Of a stretch of DNA of 64,000 bases, positions 44,476-52,859 are shown piece by piece; the stretch's first letter is position 1, and every line of letters starts with the position of its first letter. The notes below the pieces were generated by a model that was given only the letters and a program-made list of their open reading frames with translations, was not told where the DNA came from and made no database searches. The stretch spans positions 549,180 through 613,179 of the forward strand of contig MPNC01000002.1 of the NCBI GenBank assembly GCA_002238825.1. Reading direction: 5' to 3'. The stretch comes from SAR202 cluster bacterium bin87. GTDB lineage: Bacteria > Chloroflexota > Dehalococcoidia > Lucifugimonadales > UBA3495. A program made the translations under genes and the position numbers.

Positions 44476-46602
44476 ATGACTGATACGGCTGTCTGCCAAA
44501 TTGCACGTGAGTTTCGGTTGGCCGATGCGCAGGTGGAAGCCGCGGTGGGCTTGCTTGACGATGGCGCCACGGTGCCGTTCATCGCTCGGTACCGCAAGGA
44601 GAGCACGGGCAGCCTTGACGAGGTGGCGATCTCCGGCATCCGAGACCGGCTGGCGCAACTCCGGGAGCTCAGCGAGCGACGGGAGACGATCCTGGATTCG
44701 CTGGAGAAGCGGGGTCTGCTCAGCGAAGAATTGCAGACGGCTATTCGATCTGCCGAATCAATGGCCGCCCTGGAGGACACTTACCTGCCGTACCGGCCCA
44801 GGAGGCGCACGCGCGCAGGCATCGCCAGAGAAAGGGGACTGGAATCCCTGGCCCTGCGGCTCTGGGAACAGGGGGACTTTGACATCGACCGGGCCGCACG
44901 GGAGTACGTCCATCCCGACGCCGGGGTGGCAAACGCCAAAGAGGCGCTGAGCGGAGCCAGGGATATCATCGCCGAGTGGATCAGCGAAGACTCCGCCGCA
45001 CGGCGCGAGATCCGCGAGTTGTTCTGGTCGCAGGGCGCTATTTCGGCAAAGGTGGCTTCGGGCAAGCACACGGAAGCGGCCAAGTACCAGGACTACTTTG
45101 ACTGGCGGGAACCGATCGCGAGGGTGCCTTCCCACCGAATACTGGCCATGCTGCGAGGCGAAAAGGAATCGCTGCTGTCGGTCCGGATCGCGCCGCTGGC
45201 AGCGACGGCGACGTCTGTTCTGGACCGGCTTTTCGTCAAGCGCAAGACGGCGGCAGCCGCGCAGATCCGGCAAGCCATCCGGGAACGCTACAAGGCGCTG
45301 CTGGAATCCGCTATGGAAACGGAGGTCCGCAAAGCGGCCAGAGTACGAGCCGAGGACACGGCCATCGGAGTATTCGCCGACAACTTGCGGGAGTTACTGC
45401 TCGCGCCGGCGCTGGGCCAGAAGAAAATCCTCGCGCTGGACCCCGGGTTCCGTTCCGGTTGCAAACTCGTATGCCTGGACCAGCAGGGCCACCTGCTGCA
45501 CCACGATACCGTCTATCCGCTGCTCGGAGAACGGGATGCCGGCGAGGCCGCCGGGAAGATACGTCTGTTGTGCGACCAATACCAGGTTGAGGCCATCGCC
45601 GTGGGCAACGGCACCGGCGGCCGGGAGACTGAGGTTTTTCTAAGGACCCTGGAATTGGGCCCGCAGATTTCGGTCGTCATGGTCAACGAGAGCGGGGCCT
45701 CGGTGTATTCGGCGTCGGACGTGGCGCGTGCCGAGTTCCCGGAGCACGACATCACCGTGCGCGGCGCCGTGTCCATCGGTCGCCGGCTCATGGACCCGCT
45801 GGCCGAACTGGTCAAGATAGATCCCAAGTCCATCGGCGTGGGCCAGTACCAGCACGATGTCGACCAAAAGGCCCTGAAGCAACGTCTGGACGATGTGGTG
45901 ATCAGCTGCGTAAACCAGGTTGGGGTTGAACTGAACACCGCCAGCCCGGAGTTGCTGTCGTACGTTTCGGGCCTGGGCCCACGTCTGGCCAACGCCATTG
46001 TGGAGTACCGGAACCGCAACGGTCCCTTCGCCTCCCGGGACGCCCTGAAACAAGTGCCGCGTCTGGGCCCCAAAGCCTTTGAACAGGCGGCGGGTTTTTT
46101 GCGCATCAGCGGGGGAGCCCAGCCCCTGGACGCCACTGCGGTGCATCCCGAGTCCTACCCGGTGGTGGCCGAAATCGCCAGGGATCTCAGCCGACCGGTG
46201 GAGCTGCTGCTGGAAGACGCTTCAATCGGCGATCAGATTGACCTCCACCGCTACGTCAGTGATCGCGTCGGACTGCCGACGCTGCAAGACATAGTGGAAG
46301 AACTGGCACGTCCGGGGCGGGACCCGCGCCAGGAATTTGAGCCTTTCGACTTCGCGGCGGGCATCCACCGGATCGAGGACCTGACTGCGGGAATGAGACT
46401 GCCCGGCGTGATAACCAATGTCACCGGTTTCGGAGCGTTCGTCGATGTCGGCGTACACCAGGACGGGCTGGTCCACATCAGCCAGATGGCGGAGGGGTAC
46501 GTCAACAATCCGTCGGATGTTGTCAAAGTGCAGCAGCGGGTGTGGGTGACGGTGCTTGAGGTAGACCTTGAGCGCAAACGAATATCCCTGTCGCTGAAGT
46601 AA
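44476..46602 (+). CDS. tex: Tex-family S1 RNA-binding transcription accessory protein
   Basis: A 708-residue nucleic-acid-binding protein related to Spt6. Domains in order: Tex_N helical region (1-190; LLDDGATVPFIARYRKESTGSLDE), a YqgF/RNase H-like domain (about 315-440; ILALDPGFRSGCKLVCLD), helix-hairpin-helix motifs (about 490-560; LNTASPELLSYVSGLG, LGPKAFEQAAGFLRI), and a C-terminal S1 domain (about 640-706; GVITNVTGFGAFVDVGVHQDG). Length is slightly short of the 750-780 usual. Start at the ATG of MTDTAV. Confidence 0.95.
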   Translation: MTDTAVCQIAREFRLADAQVEAAVGLLDDGATVPFIARYRKESTGSLDEVAISGIRDRLAQLRELSERRETILDSLEKRGLLSEELQTAIRSAESMAALEDTYLPYRPRRRTRAGIARERGLESLALRLWEQGDFDIDRAAREYVHPDAGVANAKEALSGARDIIAEWISEDSAARREIRELFWSQGAISAKVASGKHTEAAKYQDYFDWREPIARVPSHRILAMLRGEKESLLSVRIAPLAATATSVLDRLFVKRKTAAAAQIRQAIRERYKALLESAMETEVRKAARVRAEDTAIGVFADNLRELLLAPALGQKKILALDPGFRSGCKLVCLDQQGHLLHHDTVYPLLGERDAGEAAGKIRLLCDQYQVEAIAVGNGTGGRETEVFLRTLELGPQISVVMVNESGASVYSASDVARAEFPEHDITVRGAVSIGRRLMDPLAELVKIDPKSIGVGQYQHDVDQKALKQRLDDVVISCVNQVGVELNTASPELLSYVSGLGPRLANAIVEYRNRNGPFASRDALKQVPRLGPKAFEQAAGFLRISGGAQPLDATAVHPESYPVVAEIARDLSRPVELLLEDASIGDQIDLHRYVSDRVGLPTLQDIVEELARPGRDPRQEFEPFDFAAGIHRIEDLTAGMRLPGVITNVTGFGAFVDVGVHQDGLVHISQMAEGYVNNPSDVVKVQQRVWVTVLEVDLERKRISLSLK

Positions 46603-46689
46603 TCGCCGTCCGCGCCGCGCCGGACTGACGACGCTGGCGAGCCGGACTGGCAACCCAATCACGGCGGCAATGACGTAAAGTATCAGAAG

Positions 46690-46718
46690 TTGGCATGATA
46701 GTGCTGGTACACTATTAG
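46690..46718 (+). promoter_or_regulatory. Promoter and long leader of the DEAD-box helicase gene
   Basis: TTGGCA (46690-46695) and TATTAG (46713-46718) are spaced by 17 bases, each close to consensus. A start near 46725 would give an untranslated leader of about 125 bases, with a hairpin (GCGACGC / GCGTCGC, near 46743-46766), before AAGGAG at 46839-46844. Long structured leaders are common on cold-shock DEAD-box genes. Confidence 0.5.
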
Positions 46719-46849
46719 ACATAGTGAAGGACTGGACGCCGGCGACGCGCCGATTTGGGCGTCGCGGAGTGTTTGAGGCAGCGGGCCCACAACATCTTCG
46801 CCCGCAGAGCCCGCGCCATTCAGATCCCCCGCTCGACGAAGGAGACATT

Positions 46850-48304
46850 ATCAGTACACAAACCCCGTCCCGGTCTAACCGCCGACGATCCCATAACCGA
46901 GCCCGATCCAACAGGCCGCAGGACAATTGGGCGCCACCGAGTCAGGCCCAGCAAAACCGGCCGCGACACGCCGCGACCTGCGTCAATTGCCGAGCGCGCA
47001 CCACGGTCCCGTTCCGGCCAAGTCCCGAACGACCGGTGTATTGCTCCGAATGCTGGAAAACCCGCCGGAGCGGCGAAACCTCCGCGCACCGTGCGCCGGC
47101 GGCTGACCCGCCGGCGACAGAAGAAACAGCCGAAGAAACTGCGCCGGACCATGCCGGCGCCCACGCTGAGGTCTTTCCAGAGATCGACTTGAAACCCGCT
47201 ACCCGGGCCGCGATAGGTCGCATGAACATCGTGAAGCCCACGCCAATCCAGGAACGGTCCATACCCTGTCTCCTGGACGGGCGGGACCTGATCGGGCAGG
47301 CGCGCACCGGCTCCGGCAAGACGCTGGCCTACGCAGTCCCAATGGTGGAACGATGCGACCCGTCGGAACGCGCCGTGCAGGCGCTGGTCCTGGTGCCCAC
47401 CCGCGAACTCGCCATCCAGGTGGCCAGCGTGGTGGAGAACCTCGTGGCGCGGCAGCGTCTGCGCGTGACGTTGCTGTACGGCGGCCGATCGTTGCGGCCA
47501 GAACAGGCGGCCCTGCGCGACGGCGCCCACATCATCATCGGCACGCCGGGGCGTACGCTGGACCACCTGCGCCAGAGAACGCTTGACCTGAGCGCCGTCA
47601 GGTTCCTGGTCCTCGACGAGGCCGACGAAATGCTTGACCTGGGATTCGCCAAGGACGTTGACGCGATCCTCAGCCGCACGCCCTCCGGCCGTCAGACGGC
47701 GCTGCTGTCCGCGACGATGCCGGAATGGGTGGCCGGAACCTCCAAAAAGCACCTGAAAGACCCGGTCACCGTGGAGGTGGACGCGGACCTGCGGGCCCTG
47801 CCCACCGTGGAACACCGCGTGTACAGCATCCAGAAGGTCGACAAGATGTCGGCGCTGCGAACCCTGCTGGATCAGCGCGGTGACGCGCCGATCCTCGTGT
47901 TCGGAAAGACCAAGCGCGGGGTGAAACAGCTGGCACAGAAACTCGAGATGTTCGGCTATCCCGCAGGAGCATTGCAGGGAAACCTCAGCCAACCCGCGCG
48001 CGAACGCGTGATGCGGGGCTTTCGTTCCGGCGACGTGCCGATATTGGTGGCCACTAACGTTGCGGCCCGCGGCCTGGACGTGGCTGGGATCGCTCAGGTG
48101 ATCAACTTTGACCTCCCGGATTCCGAGGAGTTGTTCACGCACAGGGTGGGGCGCACCGGCCGTATGGGCCAAGATGGCGAGGTGATAACTTTCATCACTC
48201 CGGATGACGGTCGCAAGTGGCGCGAGATTCAACGCAACCTGGGACACCGTTTCACCGTCAGGTCGTGGAACAAGGAAGCGAAACGAGCGCAACTGAAACA
48301 ATAG
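46850..48304 (+). CDS. DEAD-box RNA helicase with N-terminal CxxC zinc ribbon; probable ATC start
   Basis: ATP-dependent RNA helicase. Motifs: Q (KPTPIQERSIP), I (ARTGSGKT), Ia (PTRELA), II (DEAD), III (SAT), V (VATNVAARGLD), VI (HRVGRTGR). Before the core is a basic stretch and a zinc ribbon CVNC...VPFRPSPERPVYCSEC. Start choice: a GTG at 46724 is in frame but sits at the predicted transcription start without Shine-Dalgarno. The only good Shine-Dalgarno (AAGGAG, 46839-46844) is followed five bases later by ATC at 46850, giving (M)STQTPSRSN, a natural N-terminus. I therefore prefer the ATC, a rare start codon; 484 residues. The alternative is 526 residues from the GTG. Confidence 0.88.
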   Translation: MSTQTPSRSNRRRSHNRARSNRPQDNWAPPSQAQQNRPRHAATCVNCRARTTVPFRPSPERPVYCSECWKTRRSGETSAHRAPAADPPATEETAEETAPDHAGAHAEVFPEIDLKPATRAAIGRMNIVKPTPIQERSIPCLLDGRDLIGQARTGSGKTLAYAVPMVERCDPSERAVQALVLVPTRELAIQVASVVENLVARQRLRVTLLYGGRSLRPEQAALRDGAHIIIGTPGRTLDHLRQRTLDLSAVRFLVLDEADEMLDLGFAKDVDAILSRTPSGRQTALLSATMPEWVAGTSKKHLKDPVTVEVDADLRALPTVEHRVYSIQKVDKMSALRTLLDQRGDAPILVFGKTKRGVKQLAQKLEMFGYPAGALQGNLSQPARERVMRGFRSGDVPILVATNVAARGLDVAGIAQVINFDLPDSEELFTHRVGRTGRMGQDGEVITFITPDDGRKWREIQRNLGHRFTVRSWNKEAKRAQLKQ

Positions 48305-48320
48305 GATCGCCGGTCCCGCA

Positions 48321-48362
48321 CAGCCGCCGGCCGGGTGTCCCCAAAGAGGCCGGCCGCGGCTG
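48321..48362 (+). terminator. GC-rich hairpin after the helicase gene
   Basis: CAGCCGC (48321-48327) pairs with GCGGCTG (48356-48362), extended inside by CGGCC/GGCCG pairs. It begins 17 bases past the stop codon. There is no T tract, so it may be a 3' stability element instead. Confidence 0.4.
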
Positions 48363-48566
48363 AGCGATGTGATCCCGGTCCAGGCCGGGGCGGCGAAACC
48401 CGTTGTGGGCCGGCGACTTCGTCCGGACCGGGACCCATAACGGTCGCGTGGCGCGCCGCAGATCATCATCGACGGTCAAATCGGGGAGTGTTTGACCCTT
48501 ACGAAAAGGTCTTTGGGTTATGTGGCTCCAAAAGGCGTTCATCAACCACCACGTCACCCGCCGCCT

Positions 48567-49400
48567 TCAGACCGGTTTCGTGACCACGAAAAGCGCCCAA
48601 CCAATGTTGCCGGCGTTTGCAGAGTCGACCCAGAAGGACAGCGCGTCCACGGTGCGGTCGATGGTTTCATAACCGATGCGGGGAGCCAGGGTTTCCCGGT
48701 TTTCCCGGAGACGGTCGCGCACCCAGGCATAGGAGCGGGCGACGTGTTGGGACCAGTCCTCTTCCCGGGCCACGGGCAGTTCCAGTCGTGACAACGCCTG
48801 CAGGTAGTCGTCCAGATCCCACATATCGGGCGACTGTACTCGATCATAAATCCGCTCACGGTCCGCTTCCGGAGTGCTTCGGCGCACCAGGATATCCGTG
48901 AAGACAAGGCTGCCGCCGGGCCTGACCACGCGCCGGCATTCCGACAGCACGGCGTTCTTGTCCACTGCGTGCAGAAAGGCTTCCTGGCTCCAGACGACGT
49001 CGTAGGATTCGTCGCCGTAGGCGAGGTGGTGAAAGTCCCCGTATTCGAAGGACAGCCGGTCGTCCAGACCGGCCTCGGCAGCCCGTGAGCGGGCCAATTC
49101 CAACTCCTTCTCGCTGATGTTGGCGCCGGTTACCGCGCAGCCGAAGTTCGCCGCCAGGTATCGGGCGGTGGACCCGTAGCCGCACCCCAGGTCCAGCACA
49201 CGCATCTCCGGCGTCAGCGAAACCGCGTTGGCCATGATTTCGTTGGTATGCTCCATCGCATCGGGATGCGGACAGTCGGGGCTGCAGGGCACGCCCAGAT
49301 GCAGATTGTCACCCCAGATGGTGCGGTATATCTCGTCGGCAGGGCCGTCGTAATAGGCCTGGGTGCTGGCTACGATGGCGCCAACGTCTCTTTCGTTCAT
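48567..49400 (-). CDS. sdmt: Sarcosine/dimethylglycine N-methyltransferase (betaine synthesis)
   Basis: A 277-residue SAM-dependent methyltransferase. YYDGPADEIYRTIWGDNLHLG at the N-terminus, VLDLGCGYGSTARYLA as SAM motif I, SYDVVWSQEAFLHAVDKNAVL and RRVVRPGGSLVFTDIL match the SDMT enzymes of halophiles that methylate sarcosine and dimethylglycine to betaine. Start at 49400 (MNERDVG). It follows the glycine/sarcosine methyltransferase gene by 111 bases on the same strand, so both steps of the glycine-to-betaine route are encoded together. Confidence 0.82.
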   Translation of the reverse strand: MNERDVGAIVASTQAYYDGPADEIYRTIWGDNLHLGVPCSPDCPHPDAMEHTNEIMANAVSLTPEMRVLDLGCGYGSTARYLAANFGCAVTGANISEKELELARSRAAEAGLDDRLSFEYGDFHHLAYGDESYDVVWSQEAFLHAVDKNAVLSECRRVVRPGGSLVFTDILVRRSTPEADRERIYDRVQSPDMWDLDDYLQALSRLELPVAREEDWSQHVARSYAWVRDRLRENRETLAPRIGYETIDRTVDALSFWVDSANAGNIGWALFVVTKPV

Positions 49401-49511
49401 GGCGAGTGTCTCCGTTGGTTCGGTTTGGATTGCGACCGGCCCCACGAGGATCCCGGGCGGCGCAAGGGCAAGCCGCGGAACGCCGTGCCACAAACCAGTC
49501 CTGGCTCACGC

Positions 49512-50282
49512 CTATTTCCTGGCGAGCTGGATCACGAAATCCGGGTCGTAGCGGTCGTAGCCCGCTTCGAAATCGCCGTAACGCTCCACACTCCGGAAAC
49601 CGGTACTGAGCAAAAGGTCGGTCAGGTAGTCCTGCCGGATGGGGAATATGGTCAGAAAATGAACCTCCCCGTCGCTGTATTCATACCGCATCTTGACGAC
49701 ATCTTCGGTCAGTTCTTCAGGTTTGACGTCGACGGTTTCACCCAGATAGTACGATTGGTGCTTGCTGCTGAAACCGTTATCCAGGATGGCATCATAGTTG
49801 CGCTGGTCAATGATGGCGATCCCATCGTTGTTGAGCAGGCGGTACACCTCGCCAAGGGACTGGATGCGATCCGATTCGTCAAACAGGTGGGTGAACGCGT
49901 TGCCCAGGCAAATCACGGCGTCAAACCGCTCGCCGCCAAAGGATTCGCTCAGCCTGGTCCACTCGGCCTCCACGACGCGAAGGTCGTCGATCCCGAAGCG
50001 TTCGGCGTTCTCCCTGGCCTGCACCACCATGTTGGGCGCGCCATCGGCGGCGGTTACGTCGAAACCGTCGGCTTTCAGAGTAACGGCATGAAATCCCGTG
50101 CCGCAGGCGATGTCCAGCACGGTCTCGGCTCCATGATCCCTCAGGATATTCTGGAAGAAGTTGTTTTCCGCCTCCGCCCGGCGCCGCCAGTCAATCAATT
50201 CGTCCCACCGTCCGACGAACTCGGGCGAATACTGCTCCTTGTACAGGTCCTTGGGGACGATGATGTTTTCGGCTCCAGACAT
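49512..50282 (-). CDS. gsmt: Glycine/sarcosine N-methyltransferase (betaine synthesis)
   Basis: A 256-residue SAM-dependent enzyme. It matches halophile GSMT along its length: RWDELIDWRRRAEAENNFF, VLDIACGTGFHAVTL (motif I), VTAADGAPNMV, FDAVICLGNAFTHLFDESDR, GIAIIDQRNYDAILDNGFSS, and a final YGDFEAGYDRYDPDFVI. It methylates glycine to sarcosine and dimethylglycine; the downstream enzyme completes betaine, an osmolyte. Together they imply osmotic stress in the habitat. Confidence 0.9.
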   Translation of the reverse strand: MSGAENIIVPKDLYKEQYSPEFVGRWDELIDWRRRAEAENNFFQNILRDHGAETVLDIACGTGFHAVTLKADGFDVTAADGAPNMVVQARENAERFGIDDLRVVEAEWTRLSESFGGERFDAVICLGNAFTHLFDESDRIQSLGEVYRLLNNDGIAIIDQRNYDAILDNGFSSKHQSYYLGETVDVKPEELTEDVVKMRYEYSDGEVHFLTIFPIRQDYLTDLLLSTGFRSVERYGDFEAGYDRYDPDFVIQLARK

Positions 50283-50369
50283 GCCATCACTCCTGGTTTA
50301 TTGAAATCGATTGACCTGGGGACTCCACCCCTGGTCTGTCCGAGATGCGTTCCGGCGAACGCCGTTGAC

Positions 50370-50398
50370 AGCGGCGACGTCCGTCGGGCGTCGCCGCT
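50370..50398 (-). terminator. Hairpin separating the GlcG-like and betaine genes
   Basis: A perfect 10-base stem (AGCGGCGACG / CGTCGCCGCT) with a 9-base loop, 39 bases past the GlcG-like stop and 88 bases before the gsmt start. No T tract follows. Confidence 0.4.
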
Positions 50399-50436
50399 TC
50401 TGCTCCACTCCCGGAATTTGGGCGGACCCGTCGCCG

Positions 50437-50850
50437 TCAGATCCCCAGCGCCGCTACCCCAGCTTTGGCGATGGCTTCGTCGTCGAACCCGCTGGGCAGG
50501 CCACCCACGCCGATGGCGCCGACCACCACGCCGTCGTGGAACACGGCTACTCCCCCGGGCAGTGCTATCAACTGGGCGTCGCCAAAGGACTCCAGCGACC
50601 TGCCCGTGCTGCTGAGTTGCTCGGCGAAGGCGGCGGTATCCATCGAGCGGACCGCCGATGTGTAGGCCTTGCGGATGGCGAAGGTCGGCCTGAGGCACCG
50701 GTCCATCCGGGCGTAGGCCAGCAGGTTTCCGGCATCATCCACTACCGCCATATCGACCTTGCGCCGGTCCGTATCCCGGTTGAAATCGGCGATCATGGCC
50801 GTGATGGCGTTCTGGGCCTGTTCCAGGCTGATCATGGATTTGTTGTACAT
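50437..50850 (-). CDS. GlcG/HbpS-family (DUF336) protein
   Basis: A 137-residue protein of the GlcG/HbpS fold: VDMAVVDDAGNLLAYARMDR, SIDTAAFAEQ-like central region, then GVAVFHDGVVVGAIGVGGLPSG and a final DEAIAKAGVAAL. Homologues include the heme-binding HbpS and the cofactor-associated GlcG/PduO C-terminal domain. There is no secretion signal, so it is cytosolic. GGAGG seven bases before the ATG supports the start. Role with the betaine genes unknown. Confidence 0.85.
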   Translation of the reverse strand: MYNKSMISLEQAQNAITAMIADFNRDTDRRKVDMAVVDDAGNLLAYARMDRCLRPTFAIRKAYTSAVRSMDTAAFAEQLSSTGRSLESFGDAQLIALPGGVAVFHDGVVVGAIGVGGLPSGFDDEAIAKAGVAALGI

Positions 50851-51110
50851 GGTTAGACCTCCATGAATCTGTAATTGAGGGTTTCCGGTGCCGTGAACGG
50901 GTCAATGCCTCCAAGGCCCGACGGCTAAGCATTGCCTGCTACCATACGTGAGGTGGAAGTAACTCAGTAGTTCCGGGTTCAATGCCTCAGGCAACCTCGT
51001 TTGAACCATCGTTCCAACAATAGCCTGTTGAAGTCGAAATCCGTATACTACGCTCATTTCCACACGCTGTGGCTACGGGAGTCGCCCGTTGCAAGTGGCA
51101 GGAGGAACAA

Positions 51111-52037
51111 TTGGCAACGAGGACCGTATTATTCTACGAAATCCGGGCTACCCGCGCGGCCGACGTAGCGTGGCGCTTGGATGTCCCTGGTTTGGTGGCC
51201 GAATTAACCGCCCTTCCCGACGCACAACGGATTCGACTGATTGAAAGTGACGCTGGGGACTCGTACGAGTTCGTGCAAGTCCTCGAGAATGGGGGGAATC
51301 CTGCCATAGTCTACGTTCGTTGCAGAGATCATGGCCTTCCAATGCTAGCACAGGCAGCAACATTGGAGCCGCTTAACATTGCCGCTGGGCGGCAACTTGC
51401 TGAGTTAACCCATACGGTCTTCTTCGACCGCCACATCGTGGGTAGTGAGTATAACCACTACGGGCCGAGGCTTCCTGCTCTTGCTGGATACCTCGCAGAC
51501 AAAGTTCCCCAATGTCTGCCTCCAAACAATAAAATACGGATAGTCCCTCTGATAAATGAGGATCGGCTCGAACTACTCCGCAACGCTAGGTCCATCAAAG
51601 GGCTCTCTCTCAAGATGGCGCCTGAGTTGTTGGATGTCGTTGATGCTATTCAGCATTTGAATGACGGTCGTGAAGCTCTCAAGGCATTGTCCACTGGATA
51701 TGGTGTACAACGGATTGGTCTGGACCTGCAAAACCGCAACGGATTGAATAAGGATCAAGTTGTCGCGCTGGTTGACTGGGCATTTGAACAAGGCGCTGGA
51801 TTGTTGAGTACTGCGTATGCAGTAGTGCAACTTGATGATGGTACTACGCAACCCATTAATCTGTTAAAAACCCGATTGGGCGTGGAACGAGAAATGGAGT
51901 TGATAGGTGCCAACGCGAGATCGATAGATCATGGTTCGGCTCAGACCCAAATTGTGGACGCATACCATTTTCTTGAAGACCAACTCCACGCAGCATCAAC
52001 TGTGTGGGGTGAGGGACCGGAAGAAGATGGCAACTAA
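51111..52037 (+). CDS. Hypothetical cytosolic protein of a two-gene module (possible DUF6731-like)
   Basis: A 308-residue soluble protein from a TTG start (GGAGG five bases before 51111), beginning (M)ATRTVLFYEIRATR. Visible segments are FFDRHIVGSEYNHYGPRLPALAGYLADKVP, IRIVPLINEDRLELLRNARSIKGL and LVDWAFEQGAGLLSTAYAVV. The FYEIR start and the DN/R-x-x-x-G-x-E-x-N-H-x-G-P-R pattern recall DUF6731-like proteins found in phage-defence neighbourhoods, but I am not certain of the family. The DNA is noticeably richer in A+T and in rare codons than its neighbours, suggesting horizontal arrival. It overlaps the next gene by 11 bases. Confidence 0.65.
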   Translation: MATRTVLFYEIRATRAADVAWRLDVPGLVAELTALPDAQRIRLIESDAGDSYEFVQVLENGGNPAIVYVRCRDHGLPMLAQAATLEPLNIAAGRQLAELTHTVFFDRHIVGSEYNHYGPRLPALAGYLADKVPQCLPPNNKIRIVPLINEDRLELLRNARSIKGLSLKMAPELLDVVDAIQHLNDGREALKALSTGYGVQRIGLDLQNRNGLNKDQVVALVDWAFEQGAGLLSTAYAVVQLDDGTTQPINLLKTRLGVEREMELIGANARSIDHGSAQTQIVDAYHFLEDQLHAASTVWGEGPEEDGN

Positions 52038-52512
52038 AGTTTGGGGCTCATACCAACGCAACCATCGCATAGTCGATGCTATCTCACTAGGCGTAATAGC
52101 TGCTGCGTTGATTTGGGCATGGGAGTTCGACCATCTGCCAGGGGAATCAGCGTCGAGAAGCGTGACGCTTTTTGCTACGATCGCCGGGCTGTCCGGAACG
52201 TTGCTAGGGTTCGCCATAACATCAATAGCAATATTGATTGGGTTGTTTCAATCCCCTGAGTTTGGGCCCCTACGGAAAAACAGCGCCTACGGGTCTCTAT
52301 TTTCGGACTATAAGTTCGCCATCGTTTTGCTCGCGGCTACCACATTGTTTGCCCTTGGCGCAGCGGTTGCGGCTGCGGCGCGCTTTTGCAGTCCAATCAT
52401 CCTAGGGGTCGCTTTAGGAATGGTGGCATGGAGTTCGGTAACGATGTTTCATGCCGTGGAAATCCTCTGGCTAGCAATCAGAACCCACGTAAGGGCTGAA
52501 CAGGATTTATGA
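52027..52512 (+). CDS. Four-helix membrane protein coupled to the upstream hypothetical
   Basis: A 161-residue protein with hydrophobic segments at about residues 18-35, 46-72, 95-118 and 121-145, a short soluble N-terminus, and a charged C-terminal tail. It starts inside the upstream gene (11-base overlap, different frame), so the two are surely cotranslated. I know no family name. A soluble protein plus a small multi-span membrane protein is a layout seen in abortive-infection systems, where the membrane protein is the effector. That is inference only. Confidence 0.65.
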   Translation: MATKVWGSYQRNHRIVDAISLGVIAAALIWAWEFDHLPGESASRSVTLFATIAGLSGTLLGFAITSIAILIGLFQSPEFGPLRKNSAYGSLFSDYKFAIVLLAATTLFALGAAVAAAARFCSPIILGVALGMVAWSSVTMFHAVEILWLAIRTHVRAEQDL

Positions 52513-52859
52513 TCCGTTTGTCGTTACAGAATGAAGCTGAAACCAGCACTTGGTGAGCGAAACAGATAATTTTGCAGAAGTGCCTTTGCGGAGAAGCACT
52601 GCGTCTTGATTTGTTCTGACCTCGCCGCTCCCACGGATTGAAGAGCGACAGTCCGGAGCCGCGGGCACAAATTAGGCCGGGTAGCTGGGCCGTCGTTGCT
52701 AAGATTACCGATGACCCTGGCGTAAACCCCGGAGCGGCGTCTCTGCCTACTCCTCATAATCACACCTGCTCCAACGAGAGGATACCGGGTGTGTGACCGG
52801 TGGTAAACTCGGCGCGACGTCGAGCCTCAAATCCGGGCCGACGGCAGGAGGCAGTTCGA
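52513..52859. other. Gap with no supported gene
   Basis: About 350 bases after the two-gene module. A minus-strand frame at 52524-52763 has no domain and no Shine-Dalgarno. The AGGAGG at 52847-52852 belongs to the following gene. No repeat recognised. Confidence 0.4.

Noticed and set aside
52524-52763. 79-residue minus-strand ORF after the two-gene module
   Set aside because: No motif, no start signal, and no similarity I can name.
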